64,000 nucleotides of DNA from Alphaproteobacteria bacterium. GTDB lineage: Bacteria > Pseudomonadota > Alphaproteobacteria > TMED109. This document shows, one piece after another, positions 18,984-27,948 of the stretch. The DNA lies in contig JAURCJ010000005.1 in the NCBI GenBank assembly GCA_030828505.1, forward strand, positions 51,803 to 115,802. The letters are read 5' to 3'. The first letter of the stretch is position 1, and the number at the start of each line of letters is the position of its first letter. Below the pieces are notes generated by a model, which saw only the letters and a list, made by a program, of their open reading frames with translations, ran no database searches and was not told where the DNA came from. The position numbers and the translations under genes were made by a program.

Positions 18984-19132
18984 ATAATTATAAATATATA
19001 ATAATTTAAAATAGATTTATAACAATTTAATATTATATTTACTTTTATACTGATTAGTACTTAATAGTATTGGCTTATTAAAACTATATTCTATATAATA
19101 TTATTAATTAACTTATGTAATTAGAGAAATAT

Positions 19133-19585
19133 ATGTATATAAAAACATTGATTATAATAAATTTATTAATTTTTATAAATTTTGTTCATGCTAATGAAGA
19201 ATTAGTCTCTTATGATATTGTCGATTTATCAATACCGAGTTCATTAACTAATGAAGATGGTGATATAAAAAATGGACGTGATATAGTTCTTTCTAGAAGA
19301 GGTAATTGTTTAGCGTGTCATAAAATACCTTCAGGTAATGATATATTTCAAGGAAATATAGGACCTAGTTTGGCAGGTGTTGGAAATCGTTATACAATTT
19401 CTGAATTAAGACTTAGGTTAGTAAATCCGTATGTGTTAAACCCAGATTCGGTAATGCCAGCTTTCTATAACGTAAGGGGCTTAAAAAGAGTGGATAAAAA
19501 GTTTAGAGAAAAACCTATTTTAACAGCTCAAGAAATAGAAGATGTAATTAGTTGGTTATTCACTCTTAAAACGGAAGAAATGTAA
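19133..19585 (+). CDS. soxX: Sulfur oxidation c-type cytochrome SoxX
   Basis: Signal peptide; 'GRDIVLSRRGNCLACHKIPSG...GNIGPSLAGVGNRY', 'NPDSVMPAFY'; followed by soxYZA. Confidence 0.9.
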   Translation: MYIKTLIIINLLIFINFVHANEELVSYDIVDLSIPSSLTNEDGDIKNGRDIVLSRRGNCLACHKIPSGNDIFQGNIGPSLAGVGNRYTISELRLRLVNPYVLNPDSVMPAFYNVRGLKRVDKKFREKPILTAQEIEDVISWLFTLKTEEM

Positions 19586-19593
19586 GGTTATAT

Positions 19594-20118
19594 ATGAGTT
19601 TAAATAATAAAAATTTTACTAGAAGAAGTGTTTTTAAATATCTATCTGGTTTTATAGTTTTAACATGTTCTAAGCTTGCTAATGCTGAGTTTAAGGCAGG
19701 CCAACCTTTTAGAGATCGATTCCAGACATACCGTCAAACATTTAGGATAGAGCCTGACCCTGAAGAAGCAAAACGAATTGTAAAAAATATTATTAAAGGA
19801 AGAGAATTAAGAGATAATTTAATTGACCTCAAAGCTCCTGACATAGCAGAGAATGGCAATACTGTACCTATAAGTTTTTCTGTTAAATGTTCAATGAAAG
19901 ATAATGATTTCCCTAAAACTGTACATATATTAGTTTTAGATAATCCTTTTCCCGAAATAGCTAAATTTTATTTTACCCCCTCTTCCGGTGAAGCAAATGT
20001 TTCAATAAGAATTAGAATGCGTACAAGTTCAAATATTGTTGCTATAGCAGAAATGGCTGACGGCACTGTAGGAGAAACAAGATCTTATGTTGATGTGACA
20101 ATAGGAGCTTGTAGTTAA
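19594..20118 (+). CDS. soxY: Thiosulfate oxidation carrier protein SoxY (atypical C-terminus GACS)
   Basis: Signal sequence; SoxY-like body 'VPISFSVKCSMKDNDFPKTVHILVLDNPFPEIAKFYFTPSSGEANVSIRIRMRTSSNIVAIAEMADG'; ends 'VTIGACS'. Confidence 0.88.
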   Translation: MSLNNKNFTRRSVFKYLSGFIVLTCSKLANAEFKAGQPFRDRFQTYRQTFRIEPDPEEAKRIVKNIIKGRELRDNLIDLKAPDIAENGNTVPISFSVKCSMKDNDFPKTVHILVLDNPFPEIAKFYFTPSSGEANVSIRIRMRTSSNIVAIAEMADGTVGETRSYVDVTIGACS

Positions 20119-20528
20119 TGGCTAATGAAGAAAGAAAAAATTGGAGAAGACGTCTTAAGGTTCCTAAAACAGCTGTAGTAGGGGAAATTATCACTATCAA
20201 AACTATGGCTGAACATGTTATGGAACCTGGTGTTAGAAGAGATCCCGAAACTGGAGTTATATACCCAAAAAAAATTATAGATACTGTAATTTGTCGCTTT
20301 AACGGAGAGCTAATATATAGGAGTCAGTGGTTTTCAGGGGTATCTGCGAATCCATTCATGTCTTTTAAAATGAAAGCAGTTACTTCTGGTTTAGTAGAAG
20401 TAGAATGGACAGATGATTATGGGCAATCTAGCTATAAAAAAGCAGTTTTGATTGTATATGATAATGAAGGAAAAGAAATTCTGCCCATTAAAGTAGATAA
20501 TATAAATCCTAATAAAGATATTATTTAA
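20118..20528 (+). CDS. soxZ: Thiosulfate oxidation carrier complex protein SoxZ
   Basis: 'RLKVPKTAVVGEIITIKTMAEHVMEPGVRRDPETGVIYPKKIIDTVICRFNGELIYRSQWFSGVSANPFMSF'; TAATG overlap with soxY. Confidence 0.93.
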   Translation: MANEERKNWRRRLKVPKTAVVGEIITIKTMAEHVMEPGVRRDPETGVIYPKKIIDTVICRFNGELIYRSQWFSGVSANPFMSFKMKAVTSGLVEVEWTDDYGQSSYKKAVLIVYDNEGKEILPIKVDNINPNKDII

Positions 20529-21332
20529 ATGTTCTTAATAGTTAAAAGCTTGTTAGCTTTGATTTTAGTATTTTCTTATAATTTATTTGCGGAGGAAGTA
20601 TCTAATTTTGATTATTTTGAAAAACCTTATAAAAACAATGAATTAAAATCTGGTGCTTATTTTTCTAGAGAAGAAACGAGAGATATAGAAAAAGATGAAT
20701 TTGAGAATCCTGGTATGATTTGGGTTGAGAGAGGTAGTGAATTATTTAATAAAAAAATGGGGATAAAAAATAACTCATGTGCAAATTGCCATAGTCAAGA
20801 TAATAATTATTTAAAAGGGGTAGCTACTTCTTATCCTAAAATTCATCAAAATAAGTTAATTAATTTAGAGCAAAAAATAAATATGTGCTTAGAAAATAAA
20901 ATGAATTTAAAACCAGAACTATTAGAGAGTAATAATATTCTATCTTTATCAAGTTTTATTACATATCTATCTAAAGGCTTACCCATGAATGTAAGTATTA
21001 AAGGAGAAGCTGAAGAATTTTTCAAAAGGGGTCGGCAATTATATTTTGAAAGAATAGGGCAAATGAATTTGGCTTGTAATCAATGCCATGATAATCTTGC
21101 TGGTAATTATTTAAGAGCTGAAAAAATTAGTCAAGGGCATATAAATGGTTTTCCTTCTTACTTAATGAGGTGGGAAAATATTGCTTCTGTTCATAGAAGG
21201 TTTCAATTTTGCAATAATCAGGCAAGAGCAGAACCTCTTGAAATTGGGCATGCTGATTATAATGCATTACAACTATATATAGCTTGGAGAGGAAATGGAC
21301 TGCCTTTGGAGAGCCCTTCAGTTAGAAGATAA
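20529..21332 (+). CDS. soxA: Sulfur oxidation c-type cytochrome SoxA (diheme)
   Basis: Signal peptide; two CXXCH ('CANCHSQ', 'CNQCHDN'); 'INGFPSYLMRWENIASVHRRFQFCNNQARAEP'. Confidence 0.92.
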   Translation: MFLIVKSLLALILVFSYNLFAEEVSNFDYFEKPYKNNELKSGAYFSREETRDIEKDEFENPGMIWVERGSELFNKKMGIKNNSCANCHSQDNNYLKGVATSYPKIHQNKLINLEQKINMCLENKMNLKPELLESNNILSLSSFITYLSKGLPMNVSIKGEAEEFFKRGRQLYFERIGQMNLACNQCHDNLAGNYLRAEKISQGHINGFPSYLMRWENIASVHRRFQFCNNQARAEPLEIGHADYNALQLYIAWRGNGLPLESPSVRR

Positions 21333-21359
21333 TAAAGAATAAAATAGATAGGAATAAAT

Positions 21360-22337
21360 ATGGAAATGCAACGAACAGCTAATTCAGTTTTAGATTTAAT
21401 AGGTAATACTCCATTGCTTGAAGTAAAGAATATAGATACTGGATCATGTAAATTATTTTTAAAATTAGAATCACAGAATCCAGGAGGTTCAATAAAAGAT
21501 CGCCCTGCTAAATATATGATAGATAAAGCTGAAAGGAATGGTGATTTAAAAAAAGGTGGTTTAATTATAGAAGCTACTGCAGGTAATACAGGTATCGGGT
21601 TAGCTCTAATAGCGCAACTACGGGGGTATAAATGCTTAATAGTTGTTCCAGACAAAATGGCAAAAGAAAAAATTATTCATTTAGAAGCATTAGGTGCTGA
21701 AGTAGTTATTACTAGGTCAGATGTTGAAAAGGGACATCCTGAATATTATGCAGATTTAGCCCATACAATTGCTGATAAATATGAGGGTTCTTTTTATATA
21801 AATCAATTTGGAAATAATGCAAATTTACAGGCACATTATGAGTGGACTGGACCAGAAATATTAGAGCAATTATCTAATAAAGTTGATGCCTTCTGTGCAG
21901 GTGTAGGTACGGGTGGAACAATTACGGGTGTAGGAAAAGCATTAAAAGAAGTAAATAAGAATTGTGATATTATTTTAGCTGATCCATTAGGTTCTATTTT
22001 AGAACCAAAGTTTAAAACAGGAACTATACCTGATAATGTTGGTAGTTGGCTAGTTGAGGGAATAGGAGAAGATTATGTTCCTCCATTATTAGATTTTCCT
22101 ATTATTACTCATGCATATGCTATATCTGATAAAGAAGCATTAGATACATGTAATATGGTATTGAAAAAAGAGGGTGTATTATCAGGAAGTTCAAGTGGCA
22201 CATTAATTGCAGCTGCAATAAAATACTGTAAAGAACAAACTGAATCAAAAAATGTTGTTACATTAGTTTGTGATACAGGTAATAAATATTTAAAAATATA
22301 TGATAAAAAATGGTTAATTGAAAATAATTATAATTAA
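21360..22337 (+). CDS. Cystathionine beta-synthase / cysteine synthase family PLP enzyme (no CBS domains)
   Basis: 'LIGNTPLLEVKNI', 'NPGGSIKDRPAKYMI', 'EATAGNTGIGLALIA', 'GVGTGGTITGVGKALKE', 'ADPLGSILEP'. Confidence 0.9.
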   Translation: MEMQRTANSVLDLIGNTPLLEVKNIDTGSCKLFLKLESQNPGGSIKDRPAKYMIDKAERNGDLKKGGLIIEATAGNTGIGLALIAQLRGYKCLIVVPDKMAKEKIIHLEALGAEVVITRSDVEKGHPEYYADLAHTIADKYEGSFYINQFGNNANLQAHYEWTGPEILEQLSNKVDAFCAGVGTGGTITGVGKALKEVNKNCDIILADPLGSILEPKFKTGTIPDNVGSWLVEGIGEDYVPPLLDFPIITHAYAISDKEALDTCNMVLKKEGVLSGSSSGTLIAAAIKYCKEQTESKNVVTLVCDTGNKYLKIYDKKWLIENNYN

Positions 22338-22362
22338 TTAAAATTATTAAAGGGATAATTAA

Positions 22363-23538
22363 ATGGTTTCTAATCTTCCAAAATCAAAATTTGCTACAAG
22401 AACTATTCATGCCGGTCAATCTCCTGACCCAAGTACAGGAGCAATTATGACTCCAATTTATGCTTCTTCAACTTTTGTTCAGGATAGCCCAGGAGTTCAT
22501 AAAGGATATGAATATGCTAGAACTGGAAACCCTACACGTAAAGCGTATGAAATGTGTATGGCCGATTTGGAGGGAGGAGTCAGTGCTTTTGCTTTTGCTT
22601 CTGGGTTAGCTGCTGCTGATACTGTTTTGTCATTACTTGATTCAGGAGACGAAGTTTTGGCTATGGATGATTTATATGGAGGTTCTAGAAGATTATTTGA
22701 AAATGTTAGAAAAAGAACATCAAACTTAAAATTTAATTTTGGTGATTTATCGAATAATTTAAATATTGAAAAGTTAATAACTAAAAATACTAGAATGATA
22801 TGGATAGAAACTCCTACTAATCCAATGTTAAAAATTGTAGATTTACAATTCATAGCTAAGATAGCTAAAAAATATAATATTATCACAGTTGCTGATAATA
22901 CTTTCTGTAGTCCTTATATTCAACGCCCTATTGAGCATGGGTTTGATATAGTGGTTCATTCAGCAACTAAGTTTTTAAACGGCCATTCAGATATGGTAGG
23001 AGGAATTGTCGTTTGCTCCAATAAAGAGCATACAGAACAAATTGCTTATTTACAAAATTCTGTAGGAGCGGTTCAAGGACCTTTCGATGCTTTTTTTGCA
23101 TTAAGAGGATTGAAGACATTATCTTTAAGAATGGAAAGACATTGCAGTAATGCACTTCAAATTGCAGAGTATTTATGCGAGCAAAGTATTATTGATAAAG
23201 TTTATTATCCAGGTTTAGAAGGTCATGATGGCTATGATATAGCTAAAAAACAAATGAATGGATTTGGAGGAATAGTAACATGTGTTTTATCTGGAGGCTT
23301 AGATAAAGCGAAACGCTTTTTAGAAACATGTCAGATCTTTCAATTAGCAGAATCATTAGGAGGTGTTGAAAGCTTGATAGAGCATCCTGCAATAATGACT
23401 CATGCTGCCGTACCTAAAAGTGTTCGAAAAGAGTTAGGAATTGAAGATGGATTAATTAGACTGTCAGTTGGAGTTGAGGATATTGATGATCTATTAAAGG
23501 ATTTAGAAAGAGCTATAACAGCTGTTAAGGATATGTAA
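22363..23538 (+). CDS. Cystathionine gamma-lyase/gamma-synthase family PLP enzyme
   Basis: 'FATRTIHAGQSPDPSTGAIMTPIYASSTF', 'EYARTGNPTRKAYE', 'HSATKFLNGHSDMVGG', 'SLGGVESLIEHPAIMTHA'. Confidence 0.92.
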   Translation: MVSNLPKSKFATRTIHAGQSPDPSTGAIMTPIYASSTFVQDSPGVHKGYEYARTGNPTRKAYEMCMADLEGGVSAFAFASGLAAADTVLSLLDSGDEVLAMDDLYGGSRRLFENVRKRTSNLKFNFGDLSNNLNIEKLITKNTRMIWIETPTNPMLKIVDLQFIAKIAKKYNIITVADNTFCSPYIQRPIEHGFDIVVHSATKFLNGHSDMVGGIVVCSNKEHTEQIAYLQNSVGAVQGPFDAFFALRGLKTLSLRMERHCSNALQIAEYLCEQSIIDKVYYPGLEGHDGYDIAKKQMNGFGGIVTCVLSGGLDKAKRFLETCQIFQLAESLGGVESLIEHPAIMTHAAVPKSVRKELGIEDGLIRLSVGVEDIDDLLKDLERAITAVKDM

Positions 23539-23541
23539 TAT

Positions 23542-24054
23542 ATGAAATATTTGTATATTATTCGTCATGCCAAGGCAGAAATATCTTCAAAAGATGTTGA
23601 AGATCATAATAGAAAATTAATAAAAAAAGGTATAAATAGAGCCAATGACTTGAGCATTTGGTTGAAAAAAAAGTCGCCAAGTCTAGAGGCATTATTTTAT
23701 TCTTCTTCTATTAGAACGGTTCAAACGGCTGATATAATATCACACGGTTTTTCTGAGCCTGTCAGTAAAATTATTGATAAAAAATTATATGGTGCTTCTG
23801 AAGAAATATTAATGGATTATATTTCTTTTTTTGATGATAAGTTTTCAGTTGCAGGAATAGTAGGTCATCAACCTGGTTTACAAGAATTGGCATCCACATT
23901 AGTAAATAGTTATGCTGAAGGCTATGACAAGGCATTAAATAGAAGCTTCTCTACATCAAATGCTATACTTATTCTGTTAAATATAAAAAGGTGGGACCAG
24001 GTTTCCTCTAGGGTAGGAACTTTGGCAGATTATTTTGATTCAAAAGAAGGTTAA
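23542..24054 (+). CDS. sixA: SixA-like histidine phosphatase
   Basis: 'LYIIRHAKAEISSKDVEDHNRKLIKKGINRA' RHG motif, 'VGHQPGLQELAS'. Confidence 0.85.
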   Translation: MKYLYIIRHAKAEISSKDVEDHNRKLIKKGINRANDLSIWLKKKSPSLEALFYSSSIRTVQTADIISHGFSEPVSKIIDKKLYGASEEILMDYISFFDDKFSVAGIVGHQPGLQELASTLVNSYAEGYDKALNRSFSTSNAILILLNIKRWDQVSSRVGTLADYFDSKEG

Positions 24055-24067
24055 ATCTAATAAGTTA

Positions 24068-24937
24068 TTATTTTATTTCTAATAAATATTTTGCTATTTC
24101 TTCAAGGTCATTTTCTGTTAAAAATTTAGTGCCATGCTCAATAATTGAAGACATATCTTCTTCGACAAAATCTCCATTTGGCTTTATGCCCGTTTGAAGA
24201 AAAAATACAATATCTGATATTGTCCATGATCCAATTCCATCAGTTATATCATTAGATATATTAGGTACGCTATCATTTAAATATTTTGAAGTTTCTTGTC
24301 GTCCAGAAAGGTTATTATAGTCTTTTATTATAGAAAAAAAAGTTAGTGGTGAATGGCAAGCGCCACAATGTGCAACAGAATTTACAAGATATTGACCTCT
24401 CTTATAATCTGTTTTATTTTGTATTTTATTTTGATTACTAAGTATCTTGTTTGCAAATCTCCAAAACCATAAAGAATTCCTAATGTTATATGGAAATTTG
24501 AGATTATGATTAGCATCTTTTTTTTTTATGGCCGGTAAACTATATATATAATTATAAATTTTAATAATGTCACTATCCTTCATATCAGCATACCAATTAT
24601 ATGGAAAAGCAGGGTAATAAGGTTTATCATCTGGATTTAAACCTGTTTTTATGGCTTTAATAAATTGTTCTTTACTCCAATTTCCTATACCATTTTTCTC
24701 ATCTTTACTTATATTTGGAGAAATGAAGATTCCGTATTTTGTTTTTATTTCATATCCTCCACCAAAAGGTTCTTCAGGATTGCTAGTATGACAGCCATAA
24801 CACCCAGCAACATAAGCAAGTATTTTTCCATTTTCATTACATGAAGCTTCATTAATAGCAAATAACGAAAAAATAATAAAAAGTACTAAAAGGTTTTTAA
24901 TTTTTCTTTTTTCTAAATTTTTTATGACAGGAGCCAC
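24068..24937 (-). CDS. Diheme cytochrome c (start uncertain, overlaps upstream gene)
   Basis: Signal-like hydrophobic segment; two CXXCH ('GCYGCHTS', 'HCGACHSP'); resembles dehydrogenase-associated cytochrome c subunits. Confidence 0.85.
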   Translation of the reverse strand: MAPVIKNLEKRKIKNLLVLFIIFSLFAINEASCNENGKILAYVAGCYGCHTSNPEEPFGGGYEIKTKYGIFISPNISKDEKNGIGNWSKEQFIKAIKTGLNPDDKPYYPAFPYNWYADMKDSDIIKIYNYIYSLPAIKKKDANHNLKFPYNIRNSLWFWRFANKILSNQNKIQNKTDYKRGQYLVNSVAHCGACHSPLTFFSIIKDYNNLSGRQETSKYLNDSVPNISNDITDGIGSWTISDIVFFLQTGIKPNGDFVEEDMSSIIEHGTKFLTENDLEEIAKYLLEIK

Positions 24938-25361
24938 AAGTTTTTCCTAAAGCACCTAAATTTTTAGCAATATTTTCTTTGTTGTTAGATTCAATTGCTA
25001 AAACTAAATTTTTAGATTTTTCTAAAGAATCTTTCATCGCATTACGGAATACATCTTTTTCAGTCCAAATATTTTGAAGAGATTTTGTATTTGAAGAACT
25101 ATTGGGACCAGAATTTTCTGGAAATGTTTTATCAACATTTAAAGAAGATAATGTTAAAAAAATAGACTTAGAATGAGAAAGAATGTCTTCATTAATATCA
25201 ACCTTACCTTTTAAATTTGCTGCAATAATTGAAATATGGTTGCCTAATGATTTCATTATATCTTTACGATATTTAATTATGTCTTCAGTATTATTTGCAT
25301 AAGCAAGCTGATAACAAGAAGTAGAAAGTAATAGTACAAAACTAAAAATAATTTTTATCAA
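24897..25361 (-). CDS. Class II cytochrome c (c'/c556-like)
   Basis: Signal peptide; C-terminal 'LGKTCGSCHKKFRKKKN' heme motif typical of cytochrome c'. Confidence 0.87.
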   Translation of the reverse strand: MIKIIFSFVLLLSTSCYQLAYANNTEDIIKYRKDIMKSLGNHISIIAANLKGKVDINEDILSHSKSIFLTLSSLNVDKTFPENSGPNSSSNTKSLQNIWTEKDVFRNAMKDSLEKSKNLVLAIESNNKENIAKNLGALGKTCGSCHKKFRKKKN

Positions 25362-25456
25362 TTAATGCTCTCCCTAATTGTATAATATACTAGACTTAAT
25401 ATTTTATACTCATATTATATTTAAACTATTTTGATGTACAGTTTTTGGAGTAAATA

Positions 25457-27004
25457 ATGTTAAATCTTTCAGCTACTTTAGAATATAGTGCAAAAACTAA
25501 TCCTACGGATCCTGCTATTTATTTTGCTGATAAAATTTTTTCATATCAGGACGTAGATATTATGGCTAATAAAATAGCTAATGGTTTGATTAATTCAGGA
25601 ATCAAAAAAGGAGATAAAGTAGCGTTATGTTGCCCAAATATTCCTCAATTTATCTTTTCATATTTTGGTATTCTTAAGGCTGGCTGTATTGTTTTACCTT
25701 TTAATGTATTACTTAAAAATAGTGAAATAAAGTTTATTTTAAATAATTCCCAAGCAAAAGGAATTATTTGTTTTGAAGGGACGCCAGAATTAGAAATTGC
25801 TAAAGAGGTAATGGAAGCAGTTGAAAAATCAGAATCTTGTAAAAAAATGTGGGTAATTAAATCTTTAGATAAATTCAAAATCAACAATAATAATGTATGT
25901 GAATTTTCTTCCCTAATAAAAAATAGTAAAGAATATTTTGATACTATTCAATGCTCTTCAGAAGATACTGCCATTATTTTATATACTTCCGGTACCACAG
26001 GTAAACCGAAAGGTGCTGAACTTACTCATTCTAATGTGCTTTTAAATTCATTTATTGGTAAAGATTTAGCACAGTTAACTAAGTCAGATAAAGTTATAAT
26101 GTCATTACCTTTATTTCATGTTTATGGTCAAGTTATTATGATGCTTAGTTCAATTTTAAGTGGCGCAAGTTTAATAGTATTACCTCGCTTTGATCCAGTA
26201 GAAGTATTAAAAGCTATGGAATCATATAAGGCTACTGTTTTTGGGGGCGTCCCGACTATGTATTGGGCTCTACTAAATAGTTTAGATGATTCAAAAGTAG
26301 ATGTTAACGTTATTTCTAATAATTTAAGAGTATGTTCTGCAGGAGGATCCTCTTTACCTTTAGAAGTGTTAAAAAATTTTGAAGAACGTTTTAAAGTTCC
26401 AATCCTTGAGGGTTATGGTCTTTCTGAAACTTCTCCTGGTATTACTTTTAATCATTTAGGTAGAAAAAGAAAACCTGGTTCTGTAGGGCAGCCAGTATGG
26501 GGAATAGAAATCAAAGTATTTGATGAAAATGATAAAGAAGTTAAAACAACAGAAACAGGTGAGATAGTTGTTAGAGGGCATGCGGTAATGAAAGGCTATT
26601 ATAATAATATAGAAGGTACACAAAATGCTTTAAGAGGGGGATGGTTCCATACCGGTGACATTGGATATTATGATGAAGAGGGTTACCTATATATTGTAGA
26701 TAGAGTTAAAGATATGATTATAAGGGGAGGATATAATGTATACCCTAGAGAGTTAGAAGAAGTATTAATTAAACACGATGATGTATCTTTAGTTGCTGTA
26801 ATAGGTGTGCCTCATGATGAATGGGGAGAAGAAATAAAAGCATGCATAGTTCTAAAAGAAGGAGCGAATTGTTCTGAAGAGGATATAATAGCTTTTGCTA
26901 AATCTAATATTGCAGCTTATAAGTATCCGAGATTAATAGAGTTTTATGACAGTCTTCCGTTAAATGCTACTGGAAAGATTTTAAAAACTGAATTGAGAAA
27001 ATAA
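25457..27004 (+). CDS. Long-chain fatty acid-CoA ligase family protein
   Basis: AMP-binding 'ILYTSGTTGKPKGAELTHSN', 'GYGLSETSPGITFN', 'GWFHTGDIGYYDEEGYLYIVDRVKDMIIRGGYNVYPRELE'. Confidence 0.93.
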   Translation: MLNLSATLEYSAKTNPTDPAIYFADKIFSYQDVDIMANKIANGLINSGIKKGDKVALCCPNIPQFIFSYFGILKAGCIVLPFNVLLKNSEIKFILNNSQAKGIICFEGTPELEIAKEVMEAVEKSESCKKMWVIKSLDKFKINNNNVCEFSSLIKNSKEYFDTIQCSSEDTAIILYTSGTTGKPKGAELTHSNVLLNSFIGKDLAQLTKSDKVIMSLPLFHVYGQVIMMLSSILSGASLIVLPRFDPVEVLKAMESYKATVFGGVPTMYWALLNSLDDSKVDVNVISNNLRVCSAGGSSLPLEVLKNFEERFKVPILEGYGLSETSPGITFNHLGRKRKPGSVGQPVWGIEIKVFDENDKEVKTTETGEIVVRGHAVMKGYYNNIEGTQNALRGGWFHTGDIGYYDEEGYLYIVDRVKDMIIRGGYNVYPRELEEVLIKHDDVSLVAVIGVPHDEWGEEIKACIVLKEGANCSEEDIIAFAKSNIAAYKYPRLIEFYDSLPLNATGKILKTELRK

Positions 27005-27016
27005 AAGTAAAAAATA

Positions 27017-27946
27017 ATGAAACGTATAATTTTAGCTCAACCTAGAGGTTTCTGTGCGGGAGTAAGGCGCGCTGTAGATGTTGTTGAAAAGTCGATTAAT
27101 AAATTTGGTTCTCCAGTTTATGTTAGACATGAGATAGTCCATAACAAACATGTAGTAGATAGTTTAACAGAGAAAGGTGCTATTTTCGTCGATGAAATAT
27201 CAGATATTCCTTATAATGCAAATACAATATTCAGTGCTCATGGTGTTTCAGATAAGGTGGAATCTGATGCTAAATTGAAGTCTTTGTCTATTGTTGATGC
27301 TACGTGCCCACTTGTTAAAAAAGTTCATATAGAAGCTTTAAAATATTATGAACAGGGGTATAAAATTATTTTAGTAGGACATAAAGGCCATCCGGAAGTT
27401 GAGGGTACTGCTGGAAGGGTACCAGGAGGTGTAAAAGTGATAGAAACAGAAGAACAAGTTAGCAGATTAAAATTCTCTAGAAGTGAAGCTCTAGCTTATG
27501 TGACACAGACTACACTTTCAGTAGATGATACTAAAAAAATAATTGAAGCTCTTAAAAATAAGTATCCCGATATTAAAGGACCAGATACAAGAGATATTTG
27601 TTATGCTACTCAAAATAGACAAAAGGCAGTTAGAGATTTAGCTAAATTTAGCGATGTAGTTCTAGTTCTAGGTAATAAAAATAGTTCAAATAGCGTAAGA
27701 TTAGCAGAAATTTCTAATTTAACTGGAATTCCTACTTATAGAATAGCTGATAAGAATGAACTTAATATCGAATTAATTAAAGATTATAATACAATTGGAA
27801 TAACTGCTGGTGCCTCAACTCCTGAAATTTTAGTAAAAGATCTAATAGATTATCTTAAAAAAAATTTTGATGATAATATAAATGTTGAAGTGCTGGATGG
27901 TGAAAAGGAAAAGATAAGTTTCAAATTACCTGAAGTTATCAGATAA
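27017..27946 (+). CDS. ispH: 4-hydroxy-3-methylbut-2-enyl diphosphate reductase
   Basis: 'QPRGFCAGVRRAVDVVE', 'HEIVHNKHVV', 'SAHGVSD', 'DATCPLVKKVH', 'GHKGHPEVEGTAG'. Confidence 0.97.
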   Translation: MKRIILAQPRGFCAGVRRAVDVVEKSINKFGSPVYVRHEIVHNKHVVDSLTEKGAIFVDEISDIPYNANTIFSAHGVSDKVESDAKLKSLSIVDATCPLVKKVHIEALKYYEQGYKIILVGHKGHPEVEGTAGRVPGGVKVIETEEQVSRLKFSRSEALAYVTQTTLSVDDTKKIIEALKNKYPDIKGPDTRDICYATQNRQKAVRDLAKFSDVVLVLGNKNSSNSVRLAEISNLTGIPTYRIADKNELNIELIKDYNTIGITAGASTPEILVKDLIDYLKKNFDDNINVEVLDGEKEKISFKLPEVIR

Positions 27947-27948
27947 TA

